A stretch of 64,000 nt of DNA from positions 1 through 64,000 of the forward strand of contig CACWVU010000017.1 of NCBI GenBank assembly GCA_902764415.1, read 5' to 3'. Positions within the stretch are counted from its first letter, which is position 1; each line of letters opens with the position of its first letter. Shown here piece by piece: positions 40,338 to 49,033 of this stretch. This DNA is from an uncultured bacterium (lineage in GTDB: Bacteria > Verrucomicrobiota > Kiritimatiellia > RFP12 > UBA1067). The notes beneath the pieces are model-generated. The model had not been told where the DNA came from and did not search any database. It saw only the letters and a program-made list of their open reading frames with translations. The position numbers and the translations under genes were made by a program.

Positions 40338-41609
40338 CTAGCGGTCGGCGAAAGACGCAAGCACCTCGCCGGCCGCGGGGCCGACGCCGTCGGCGGAGTC
40401 GAGGACGCCCTCAAGTTCCTTGCCCCGGGCCGGAGGCGGCTTGGCGCGGAAGCAGATGCGGTTGATGATGGAGTCGAAGCTCTCGGCGCCGGAGATGATC
40501 TCGATCGCGATGCGCAGGTAGAGGCACTTGACCGGCGAGGTCTCGAGCCGCGGGAACCTGACCGCGTCCTTCTCGGTCGTCACCAGCGCGTCCGCGCCCA
40601 TGTCGGCGGTGCGGTTGAGCGCGTAGAGCACCTCGGACGGCGCGTAGCGGTGGTGGTCGGCGTAGCGCTCGCACCAGACCACCTTCGAGCCGAGGTGGCG
40701 CAACGAGTTCTCGAACCCCTTCGGCGAGGCGATGCCGGATAGGGTGCAGACGGTCTTGCCGTCCAGCCAGGAAAGCGGGAACTCCTCGCGGCTCCAGACG
40801 TCCTTTAGCGATTTCGGGGTGTGGTTGCACTCGACGATCTCCGCCTTCGGGTTGAGTCGGCGGATCTCCTCGCGCACCTCGGAGACGTCGCCGCGGCACT
40901 TGGTGAGGAAGATGATGTCGGCGCGCTTCAGGTGCCGCGCCGGCTCGCGCAGGATGCCGCGCGGCAGCATTCGCCCGTTGCCGAACGGGTTGGTGGAGTC
41001 CACGAGCAGCACCTCGATCGAGTGCTTGAGCCGCTTGTACTGAAAGCCGTCGTCGAGGATGATCGTGTCGCAGCCGAGGCGCTTGATGGCGTAGCGGCCG
41101 GCCTTGACGCGGTTGCGGTCGACCACCACCGCGACGCCGGGCAGGTTGGAGGCGAGCATGTAGGGCTCGTCGCCGCCGACTTCGGGGTCGAGCAGCACGC
41201 GGCGGCCGTCGGAGACGACGAGCGGCGGGTCGACGACGCCGGTGAGGATGCGCCGCCACCACGGCGCCTCCTTGCGCCGGTAGCCGCGCGAGAGGATGGC
41301 CACCTTGCGGCCCTCGGCGGCGAGGGTGCGGGCGAAGATCTCGGTTACCGGGGTCTTGCCGGTGCCGCCGGCGGTTACGTTGCCGATGGAGATGACCTGG
41401 ATGCCGAGCGGGTTGGGGCGCAGCACGCCGATATGGTAGAGGAAGCCGCGGAGCGCGACGGCGGCGGCGAAGAGCGCGGCGAGGCAGGAGAGGAACACGA
41501 GGAGCACCCGGATGGAGAACGGCTGGTCGCGGTCGGCCCCCTTCTCCTGGATGATCTTCACGAGCGCGCTTTCGAGGCGCTCGATTCCGCTCGGCCTGGG
41601 CTTGCGCAT
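40338..41609 (-). CDS. lpxK: Tetraacyldisaccharide 4'-kinase
   Basis: 423 residues from the ATG 20 nt after the lptD stop, where family similarity begins. A hydrophobic segment near residues 30-55 anchors it to the inner membrane. Walker A is VTAGGTGKTPV, followed by VAILSRGYRRKE, GDEPYMLA, IILDDGFQYKRL (the DDGFQ motif) and VLLVDSTNPFGNGRMLPRG followed by ILREP. LpxK phosphorylates the 4' position of the lipid A precursor. It is the last gene of the rng-lptD-lpxK operon. About 80 residues longer than E. coli LpxK because of C-terminal extra sequence, including GAESFDSIINRICFRAKPPP. Confidence 0.93.
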   Translation of the reverse strand: MRKPRPSGIERLESALVKIIQEKGADRDQPFSIRVLLVFLSCLAALFAAAVALRGFLYHIGVLRPNPLGIQVISIGNVTAGGTGKTPVTEIFARTLAAEGRKVAILSRGYRRKEAPWWRRILTGVVDPPLVVSDGRRVLLDPEVGGDEPYMLASNLPGVAVVVDRNRVKAGRYAIKRLGCDTIILDDGFQYKRLKHSIEVLLVDSTNPFGNGRMLPRGILREPARHLKRADIIFLTKCRGDVSEVREEIRRLNPKAEIVECNHTPKSLKDVWSREEFPLSWLDGKTVCTLSGIASPKGFENSLRHLGSKVVWCERYADHHRYAPSEVLYALNRTADMGADALVTTEKDAVRFPRLETSPVKCLYLRIAIEIISGAESFDSIINRICFRAKPPPARGKELEGVLDSADGVGPAAGEVLASFADR

Positions 41610-41629
41610 CGGTAGACCAGCCCCCCGCG

Positions 41630-43807
41630 TCAGTTGAAGATGCTGCGTCCGCTGTCGCCGAAAGCGCGCAGGATGAGCTGGAAGCCGAAGTTCCAGTCGT
41701 CGTCGTAGCGGGCTCCGTCCACAAGCCAGCACTCGTTCTCGTACTCGACGTAGAAGCGGAAGATGAGGCAGTCGGTCATCAGGTCGATCGTCGCGCCTAC
41801 GACGTCAAGCTCGTTCTCGTCGATGTCCCAGCGGATGAACGGCGAGTAGCGGAGCCAGTCGATCGGCTGATGGGTGAAGCTGAGCTCGGCGAGGTGGAAG
41901 AAGGCGCGGTTCATGGTGTCGTCGCGCATGTACGAGGGGTCGAACGGCGAGGAGGAGAAGTCCCACATCCGGTGGTCGCGGAGCATGTAGGAGAGCTTCC
42001 ACTCGAAGTTCCTCGTCAGCTTGTGGTTGAGGGTGAAGTCGGCGAGCGCCACCTTGTTGTCGTCGGAGTCGTACTCGGCGCGCGCGGCAAGGCGGACGTC
42101 CTGGACCGGGGTCCACCTCACCCTCGCGCCCGGCACGACGGTCGGGTCGCCCTCGCCGTAGTTTGGCTTGCCGTTGACCGCGAGGCGGTGCCAGGCGTCG
42201 TCGAGGCCCCAGGGCGCGTGCAGGTAGTCGGCGCGGTTGAACTGCACCGCGGCGTAGACGTCGACGTCGAGCGCGGTGCGGAGGCGTCCCTTGTCGTCCG
42301 CCACGCTCCAGGCGTTGCGCAGGCCGGGGGTGACGCCGTAGTACTCGTAGGGCAGGTTGCGGGAGCGGCCGGCGAACTGGTCCTCCCAGGTGCGCGAGGC
42401 GTCGAGCGAGTCGTAGACGTAGGCGCGTGCTCCGCAGGAGTCGCCGGAGATGTGGGCCTGCTGGGCGAGGACGTCGAAATACGGCTCCACGAGGTGGCGC
42501 CAGCGGTCGTTCACCCATGCCTCGCCGCGCGCGGCGAAGGTGATGCCCTCCTCGACGATCGAACGCGAGAACCACTTGCCGGTGGAGCCGGCCTCCGACC
42601 AGCCGTCGAGGCAGGAGTAGCCGGCCTTGTCGTAGAAGGTGCCGCGCCAGGCGAGGCGGGGCACGGCGGAAATGACGTCGAAGAGCCTGAACGGCGCGGT
42701 GAGGCGGTGGTAGGTGTCGATGCGGAGCGACTCGTAGTCGGCCCACGACCCCGGGCTGTACCGGTACGCCGGGTGCGTGGCGAATGTGCTCTCGGCGTTG
42801 CGGCGGCGCAGGTAGCCGATGCGGCTCGACGACTCGTAGTTCACGGGCAGGAGCGGCACCGGGAGCGGGTTGACGTCGAAGTATATCTCGGGCAGGCGCT
42901 CGGTGGCGCCGTGGAAGTTCTCGAGGCGGCCGTCGGCCTCGGCACCGAAGGAGAACTGGTTCTCGATGTGCTCCCAGAACACGCCGCTCGTGTCGTAGCT
43001 GCGGAACTGGTTCTTGATGTTGAAGAACGAGTCGCGGAAGTAGTCGCTGCGGAAGTAGGCGTCGGAGTAGAGCGAGCCGCGGAGCGTCACCGTGTCGCGC
43101 TCGGTCGGCTCCCAGCGGTGCTTCACCTCGAAGCCGTAGCGGTCGCGCCCGACCGAGCCGCCGCCCCAGTTGGAGTAGGTGGTGCCGTAGCCGTAGCGCT
43201 TGTCGACGTCCTCGTCGAACCCGTAGTAGGCCTTGAAGCTGCCGGTGCCGAACTGGCCGAGGCCCCACTCCACGTCCTCGCCGATCGCCACCCCCAGCTT
43301 GTACCGGAGGTCCAGCCGCGTCGCCGCGCCGAGCCACCAGTTCTCGTCGCCGTGCGCCTCGTCGCCGAGCAGGTGGTAGCGGTACTTCGTCATCAGGTAC
43401 GCGCCCCAGCGGCTGGTGTAGCCGGGCATCCAGCTGAAGCCGCACTTGGTGTCGAGCGGATACCAGGCGTAGGGCAGCCAGAAGACCGGCACCTCGAACA
43501 GCCGCAGCCACACGCCGCGCAGGACCACGTAGTCGTGGGGACGGTACTCCACCTCGCCCTCGGCGCACCAGTGGGTGTGGCCTGGCGCGTTGGTGCAGGT
43601 GGTGGCGACCGTGGGGTCGTGGAGGAGGACGAGCCCGGCGGAGTCGCGCTCCAGCTTCTGGGAGCGGAGGGAGATCACCCCCTCGGTCACCGTGACGTTG
43701 CCGGTGGCGACGGCCGCCTTGGTGACGTTGTCGACGGCGATGCGGTCCGCCTTGATGTCGAGCGTCCCGGCATCCACGGCGGCGGCGAGTATCAGCGCGA
43801 TGACCAT
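41630..43807 (-). CDS. lptD: LPS-assembly outer membrane protein LptD (OstA-like)
   Basis: 725 residues. Signal-like N-terminus, an OstA/LptA-type jelly-roll half (about 15-120: DIKADRIAVDNVTKAAVATG, repeated strands), the LptD signature VPVFWLPYAWYPL, and a long aromatic, alternating beta-barrel region to the C-terminus (SIFN). LptD with LptE inserts LPS into the outer leaflet. The four disulfide cysteines of E. coli LptD are not clearly conserved. AGGAGGAAC directly precedes the ATG. It lies 7 nt after rng and 20 nt before lpxK, grouping LPS export with lipid A synthesis. Confidence 0.85.
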   Translation of the reverse strand: MVIALILAAAVDAGTLDIKADRIAVDNVTKAAVATGNVTVTEGVISLRSQKLERDSAGLVLLHDPTVATTCTNAPGHTHWCAEGEVEYRPHDYVVLRGVWLRLFEVPVFWLPYAWYPLDTKCGFSWMPGYTSRWGAYLMTKYRYHLLGDEAHGDENWWLGAATRLDLRYKLGVAIGEDVEWGLGQFGTGSFKAYYGFDEDVDKRYGYGTTYSNWGGGSVGRDRYGFEVKHRWEPTERDTVTLRGSLYSDAYFRSDYFRDSFFNIKNQFRSYDTSGVFWEHIENQFSFGAEADGRLENFHGATERLPEIYFDVNPLPVPLLPVNYESSSRIGYLRRRNAESTFATHPAYRYSPGSWADYESLRIDTYHRLTAPFRLFDVISAVPRLAWRGTFYDKAGYSCLDGWSEAGSTGKWFSRSIVEEGITFAARGEAWVNDRWRHLVEPYFDVLAQQAHISGDSCGARAYVYDSLDASRTWEDQFAGRSRNLPYEYYGVTPGLRNAWSVADDKGRLRTALDVDVYAAVQFNRADYLHAPWGLDDAWHRLAVNGKPNYGEGDPTVVPGARVRWTPVQDVRLAARAEYDSDDNKVALADFTLNHKLTRNFEWKLSYMLRDHRMWDFSSSPFDPSYMRDDTMNRAFFHLAELSFTHQPIDWLRYSPFIRWDIDENELDVVGATIDLMTDCLIFRFYVEYENECWLVDGARYDDDWNFGFQLILRAFGDSGRSIFN

Positions 43808-43814
43808 GTTCCTC

Positions 43815-45404
43815 CTATGACTGGGAGTAGACCACCTGGCCGGTGGCGGCGTCGAGCACCGCGAACGACTCGGGGTGGCGGTGGAGTTCGGAGACGAAGG
43901 TGAGGCAGGTGTTGAAGTCCTTCTGCAGCTGGGCGAGGATCTGGCTGTCCTCGGTGCGGAGGCGCTGCATCACCTGCGGCGCGATGACGATCTTCGGCTC
44001 GAACGGCTTCTTGTTCTGCTCCGCCTTCCTCAGGAGCGTCGTCAGCGTGCGCTGGATCTCCACCGAGACGGCCATCGGGGACTTCACGAGCCCGCTGCCC
44101 TGGCAGTAGGGGCACCTGGAGGTGAGCTGCGAGAGGATGGAGCTGTCCTGGCGCTGGCGCGACATCTCGAGCAGCCCGAGCTCGCTGATCTCGAGCACGT
44201 TGGTGCGCGCGCGGTCCCGCTTGAGCGCCTCCTTCAGCCGGCGCACCACCTCGCGCTGGTGCTTGCGGCTCTTCATGTCGATGAGGTCGAGCACCACCAG
44301 CCCGCCGATGTTCCGCAGCCTGAGCTGCCGCGCCACCTCGTCCACCGCCTCGAGGTTCACCTCGCGGATGGCGTCCTCCTGGTTGCCGTTGCCCTTGTAG
44401 TGGCCGGTGTTCACGTCCACCGCCACCAGCGCCTCGGTCTCGTCGATGACCAGGTAGCCGCCGGACTTCAGCGCCACCTTGCGCGCGAACGCGTCGGTGA
44501 GCTGGCGCTCGATGCCGTAGTGGTCGAAGATGCCGGCGTTGCCGTCGTAGCGGCGGATCTTGGACTTCGCCCGGCGCGAGATCTGGCCGGTGAGCTCGCG
44601 CATCGCCTCGTAGCTCGCCTCGTCGTCGATGACGATCGAGTCGACGTCCTCGGTGAGCCAGTCGCGCACCACGCGCTCGCAGAGGTCCGGCTCCTGGAAG
44701 ATGCAGCACGGCGTGCGCAGGTTCTTGGTGTTGGCCTGCATCTCGTTCCAGACGGAGAGAAGCCCCCTCAGGTCGCGCGCGAACGCCCGCGCGCTCGCTC
44801 CCGCGCCGACGGTGCGGACGACGAGGCCGACGTTGTCGGGGAGCGGCAGCTTGTCGAGGATCTTCTTCAGCCGCTTGCGCTCGGCGCCGTCGGAGATCTT
44901 CTTGGAGACGCCGCGGATCTTCTCGCCAGGCATCATCACCAGGTAGCGGCCGGGAATGGAGAGGTTGGCGGTGACGCGCGGTCCCTTGGTGGAAATCGGG
45001 CCCTTGGTGACCTGGACGATGATCTCCGACCCGGGCGGGAAGCGCTTGGCGATCTCCTCGTCGGAGAGGCGGTTGGACTTCTTTCCGCCGCGGCGCTGCT
45101 CGGAGCGGGACTTGTCGTCGTCGTCGTCGAGGATCGAGTCCGCGTCGCTGGTCATGTCCCAGTAGTGGAGGAAGGCGTTCTTCTTCAGGCCGATGTCGAC
45201 AAACGCGGCCTGAAGGTCGTTCTCGAGGTTCTGCACCCTGCCCTTGAAGACGCTGCCGACGAGCCGTTCCTCCTCGGGATGCTCGACCATGTACTCCTCA
45301 AGGCGGCCGTTCTCTATGACGGCGACGCGGGTTTCGAGCTTTTCAACGTTGACGATGATCTCGCGCTTCATTTTGGAGCGCTTGAGCCAGCCGAAAATGT
45401 TCAT
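43815..45404 (-). CDS. rng: Ribonuclease G/E family endoribonuclease
   Basis: 529 residues, RNase G size. S1-like domain near the N-terminus (VGSVFKGRVQNLENDLQAAF, VDIG), interrupted by an acidic Asp-run insert (DSILDDDDDKSRSE). The catalytic Mg sites are the Asp residues in ALVAVDVNTGHYKG and GLVVLDLIDMKSRK, and the zinc link is CPYCQGSG. It processes rRNA and degrades mRNA. A Met at residue 12 (MKREIIVNVEK) is a possible alternative start. First gene of the operon with lptD and lpxK; the leader is about 65 nt. Confidence 0.92.
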   Translation of the reverse strand: MNIFGWLKRSKMKREIIVNVEKLETRVAVIENGRLEEYMVEHPEEERLVGSVFKGRVQNLENDLQAAFVDIGLKKNAFLHYWDMTSDADSILDDDDDKSRSEQRRGGKKSNRLSDEEIAKRFPPGSEIIVQVTKGPISTKGPRVTANLSIPGRYLVMMPGEKIRGVSKKISDGAERKRLKKILDKLPLPDNVGLVVRTVGAGASARAFARDLRGLLSVWNEMQANTKNLRTPCCIFQEPDLCERVVRDWLTEDVDSIVIDDEASYEAMRELTGQISRRAKSKIRRYDGNAGIFDHYGIERQLTDAFARKVALKSGGYLVIDETEALVAVDVNTGHYKGNGNQEDAIREVNLEAVDEVARQLRLRNIGGLVVLDLIDMKSRKHQREVVRRLKEALKRDRARTNVLEISELGLLEMSRQRQDSSILSQLTSRCPYCQGSGLVKSPMAVSVEIQRTLTTLLRKAEQNKKPFEPKIVIAPQVMQRLRTEDSQILAQLQKDFNTCLTFVSELHRHPESFAVLDAATGQVVYSQS

Positions 45405-45470
45405 TTCTTGCCTGTTCCATTTAAGAGTTTAAAATCTGCTTTTACGCGCGACACCTCGCGCATAGTGCGT

Positions 45471-45476
45471 ATTATA
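45471..45476 (-). promoter_or_regulatory. Extended -10 of the rng-lptD-lpxK operon
   Basis: Minus strand AATTATGGTATAATACGCAC. The leader to the rng ATG is about 60 nt. Confidence 0.65.
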
Positions 45477-45526
45477 CCATAATTTCGCCGAGCGTGCGGA
45501 AAATGCCCAGCCGTCCAGAAACATGG

Positions 45527-48500
45527 TTAGCGGCTCGGAAGCACCGTGCAGATCATTTCGTGGGTTCGGCTCTGGCCGGGCGCGAGCGGACGCGGAGCAA
45601 GCGTGCAGGGCTCGATGCAGTAGAAGCGCTTCCATTCGTCGGGACCAAGCGTTACGCAGAGCGGAGTGCGGTCAACGCCGGGGTTCCACACCATCCAGTC
45701 TTCGTTGTCGTTGGATTCCACCGTAATAACTCGCCCGCTGACGAGGTCGGTCAAGGTGCGGCGACGCCCCTTCTCCGCAGCAGTTGTGTGCACGAGGACG
45801 CTGGGACGCGGCTGGCGCTCGCCGTCCACCGCCACGCGCTCGGCGTCGGCTACGCGGAAATACGGATGAAATCCCCACGCCGACTCGAACGCCTCCTTGC
45901 CCGTGTTGGTCTCCGTCAGCCGCACAATCAACCTGCCGTCACCATCCGTCCTGACTTCCACTTCAAGATGGAAGTCGTGCGGCCACAGCGCTCGCGTCGC
46001 GTCGTTGGAATCAAGCTCGAACACCACCCCGCTCTCGCCATCGCGCTTCGTGCACTTCCACGTCGCATAGCGGGCAAGGCCGTGCTTTGGCAGTCCCTCC
46101 TTCGGCGGTGCGCCGAACCAGGGCCAGCAGATCGGGATGCCGCCGTGGACCTCCTTGCCCCAGGGCGGATGCTCCTGCATAAACAGGGCTTCGCCGTTCG
46201 CCTTCGTCGGCCGCCAGCTCCAGACGTACGCACCCGTGCACCGCGCCTTAATCTCCCCGAACTCGACGACGTCACAGTCCAGCCCCGTGAATTCGGACCA
46301 CGCGCCCTTCCGTCCGTCATTGTAGACGCTCCGCACGCGGTAGACATGCCGCGTCGAAGGCGACGCCTCCGCGTCCTCGTAGCGGGCGTTGCGGTAGAGG
46401 ACGCCTTCGTCCACGATGTTCGTCACCGTCGCAAGCGGCAATCCGTCGCGGTAGATTTCGTAGTGGTCGAAGTCGGGCGCGTCGTCGGTTCCCCAGAGCA
46501 GATAGGTGGTGCCGTTCTTTCCGCCGGGGAAGACGCGCGGACGCGTAAGGAGCCCCGTCCACGGCTCCTTTGCCGCGGCAGTCTTGAACGGCGGCAGCTC
46601 GCCGGTCAGCCGCAAAGTAACCGTCTCGAACGGACGCAGCTCGAAACCGTCTTCCGCGGCAGCTTCGCCGCGCCACGGTTCCTCCAGCACGGTGACGCGC
46701 TCGATCCGCGCGTTCTTCACCAGCGATTGCACGACCTTCGCCCGCGTCGCGCGGCCCTCCGTCTCCCGGAAGCGCGCAATCAGTCCATTGCCGTCCTCGG
46801 CCAGCTTGAGCGCCGTGAGCTCGACGTTCGGCCGGTCCGCCCGAATAAGCGCGACGATTCCGCGGTCGGCCGCGAGCGCCCCCACCTGACGCGCCGCGAA
46901 CGCGGGGATGTGCGCGTCGCGCCACGACCCGGCGTAGGACGTCAAGACATACCGGAAGCGGAAGGACGGCGGGCGGTCGAGCTGGTACTGGAGTCCGTCC
47001 GAAAACGCAAACGAATAGACGTGCCCGCAGCCCGGACGCCCAGCGCGGCAGTAGGCGTTCGTCGTATGCAGCTCGCCGTATTCGACGATGCAGGTGTCTG
47101 GCTGGACAATCGCGACGCCGAATTCGCCGTTCTCCACCGCGCACCAGTCGCGGATGCACGAATAGGTGTCCTGCACATGCGGCGTGACGCCGTCGTGCGC
47201 GTCGACGACGGGGCCGTTCAGCTGGGAAACAAAGCGCGGCGATTCTACCTTGAACGGGAAGGCGTAGTGGCCGTAGCGGTAGAAGCGGTTGGTGTTCCAG
47301 AGGTCGGCGGCGTCCTCGATCGTGTTCTCGACGACGATGCGCTTCTCGTCCGGATCCAGCGACACCTTCTGGACGATCTTCGCGCCCAGCGTCGCGGGAT
47401 CGCTCCAGCTGCGGTATCCGTCGCGCGTGTAGAGGAGGCGGTTGGCGACGCCGTCCAAAAGCTCGCGCCTCAGGTCCTTGTCGTAGATGGAGGTTATCTC
47501 GCCGCGCGCGTCGACCTCGACCCGATACCACCGGTTCTCCAACGTCTTTTGCGCTTCCTCTTTGCGTCCTTTGCGTTCTTTGCGGCTAAAACCATACCCA
47601 GCGATACGCGCAGCAGTCTCGATCCAGTCGCGGTGCTGCGTCCAGGTGTCGTAGCAGCGGCGCCCTGAATAGCCGCTGAAGCCGTAGGAGTGGTCGTCGT
47701 TGAGGACAAGCGCCGCGTAGCCGTGCTCGAGGTCGTCATGTGGATACGGCGCGCCGTCCTTCACGGCGGCGACGACTGCGCGCGCCTCGGCGAGCGGCAG
47801 AGCGCGGTCGGACGCGAGCTTGTCCGCCAGCAGCTCCGCCGCGGCCGGAAGCGTGCGGTCCCAGGCGCAGGTCAGGTCGCCGCGAACAACTGGTATCTTG
47901 TCCGCGAACTTGCCTCGCAGGCGCTCGAACGGCTCGTCCAGGCGTCCGACGGTGCGGAAGACCGGCGTCGCCCATTTCGCGTTCCACTCCGCAAAGGAAT
48001 CAGCCAGCCGCGTCGAGGGGATCTCGTCGTCGTTGTAGTCCGGGAAGAGCCACACGTCGTAGGGAATCGCCTGTTCGAGCCACGCGAGCGTCCCCGCGGT
48101 CGCGCGCTCCATCTTCTCCAGGTCTGGCCGCCAGTTCGGGGAAGGCACCTCGGCGATTTCAGGCTGGGGATGGGAGAGCCTGTCGATGAAGGCGGTCGCG
48201 AGGCCGAACCGCTCGCCGCCGATGTAGTGCGAGCCCGACCAGACGAGCAGGCGGTTGCCGCTCGGCGCCTCCCACCAGAAGACCAGCGGATAGTCAGAGC
48301 CGGGCGCGAACCTGATGCGCATGCGCCTGGGGTCGTTGCCGCAGTCGAGCTGCTTCAGCACCCAGCCGTTCGGCCAGAAGGTGAGGTTCTCGATGCCGGC
48401 CTCGGCATACGGATCGATGACGGCGCACGAGACGCCGGGGTTGTCCACCAGCTGCGAGGTATGGCCCCGGACGTTCCACTTCGCCCGAAGCTCGCGCATC

Positions 48501-49027
48501 GGATAGATCGAGCGAGCAAGTTCCTCGTAGCCGAAGACGTGCGTCGTGACGCCGCAGAGCGAAAGGCCGATGTCGAACCGACCGCGCCGCAGCAAATCGT
48601 CGAAGTCCGCGTGCGCCCGCTCCTCGTCGCGGTCGGCGATGAAGTTGAACCAGCCCCACCAGCCCTCCTGCACGTAGCGGAGCGCGGCGGGGTCGTCGTC
48701 GGGACGGCGGTCGGCGTCCATCAGCTCCTTGGCAAGTTCCAGCCGGCGGACCGTCCCCTTGCGCTGGACGTAGTTGGAGCGGTGGAGGCCAAGGTCGGTG
48801 TGGGCGGACTTGATGCCGTAGATCGTCCATTCCCTGACCGGCGGAAGGCCCGGCGGCAGCGCATTGGTCGCCACGAGCTCGAACACCGTCTCGCCGTTAA
48901 CGCTTCGCGAGACGAGCCGCCGTCCGTCGCGCGTCACCATCGAATACGCCGTCAGTCCGTCGGCTGCCTGCGCAACCGCCGCGGCCGCCAGCGCCGCCAG
49001 GAATCCAATGCACGCGATTCGTCTCAT
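45527..49027 (-). CDS. Secreted GH38-like mannosidase fused to an aldose-epimerase (mutarotase) domain
   Basis: 1166 residues with a signal peptide (MRRIACIGFLAALAAAAVAQ). About 65-480 resembles the GH38 N-terminal barrel: KSAHTDLGLH supplies the zinc-binding His and Asp, and WNVRGHTSQLVD aligns with the family D-x-P-G-H-T block but has Asn where the nucleophile Asp is expected. About 490-800 is the GH38 beta C-terminal region. About 830-915 looks like a fibronectin-type strand domain (FDHYEIYRDGLPLATVTNIV). About 915-1166 is a YeaD-type hexose mutarotase domain (HGGIPICWPWFGAPPKEGLP, then KHGLARY; catalytic Glu in FYCIEPC). A lysine/arginine-rich RKERKGRKEE at about 480 is a dispersed repeat. 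The gene follows uxuA by 6 nt in one operon. Confidence 0.78.
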   Translation of the reverse strand: MRRIACIGFLAALAAAAVAQAADGLTAYSMVTRDGRRLVSRSVNGETVFELVATNALPPGLPPVREWTIYGIKSAHTDLGLHRSNYVQRKGTVRRLELAKELMDADRRPDDDPAALRYVQEGWWGWFNFIADRDEERAHADFDDLLRRGRFDIGLSLCGVTTHVFGYEELARSIYPMRELRAKWNVRGHTSQLVDNPGVSCAVIDPYAEAGIENLTFWPNGWVLKQLDCGNDPRRMRIRFAPGSDYPLVFWWEAPSGNRLLVWSGSHYIGGERFGLATAFIDRLSHPQPEIAEVPSPNWRPDLEKMERATAGTLAWLEQAIPYDVWLFPDYNDDEIPSTRLADSFAEWNAKWATPVFRTVGRLDEPFERLRGKFADKIPVVRGDLTCAWDRTLPAAAELLADKLASDRALPLAEARAVVAAVKDGAPYPHDDLEHGYAALVLNDDHSYGFSGYSGRRCYDTWTQHRDWIETAARIAGYGFSRKERKGRKEEAQKTLENRWYRVEVDARGEITSIYDKDLRRELLDGVANRLLYTRDGYRSWSDPATLGAKIVQKVSLDPDEKRIVVENTIEDAADLWNTNRFYRYGHYAFPFKVESPRFVSQLNGPVVDAHDGVTPHVQDTYSCIRDWCAVENGEFGVAIVQPDTCIVEYGELHTTNAYCRAGRPGCGHVYSFAFSDGLQYQLDRPPSFRFRYVLTSYAGSWRDAHIPAFAARQVGALAADRGIVALIRADRPNVELTALKLAEDGNGLIARFRETEGRATRAKVVQSLVKNARIERVTVLEEPWRGEAAAEDGFELRPFETVTLRLTGELPPFKTAAAKEPWTGLLTRPRVFPGGKNGTTYLLWGTDDAPDFDHYEIYRDGLPLATVTNIVDEGVLYRNARYEDAEASPSTRHVYRVRSVYNDGRKGAWSEFTGLDCDVVEFGEIKARCTGAYVWSWRPTKANGEALFMQEHPPWGKEVHGGIPICWPWFGAPPKEGLPKHGLARYATWKCTKRDGESGVVFELDSNDATRALWPHDFHLEVEVRTDGDGRLIVRLTETNTGKEAFESAWGFHPYFRVADAERVAVDGERQPRPSVLVHTTAAEKGRRRTLTDLVSGRVITVESNDNEDWMVWNPGVDRTPLCVTLGPDEWKRFYCIEPCTLAPRPLAPGQSRTHEMICTVLPSR
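47545..47591. repeat. Intragenic copy of the CTTTGCG dispersed repeat
   Basis: Plus strand run of CTCTTTGCGTCCTTTGCGTT and flanking TTTGCG units inside the GH38-fusion gene. It is the same family as the CTTTGTG/CTTTGCG hairpins at 51.9-52.6 kb. It is in frame and encodes the basic segment SRKERKGRKEEAQK. Confidence 0.8.
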
Positions 49028-49033
49028 CGTCGC

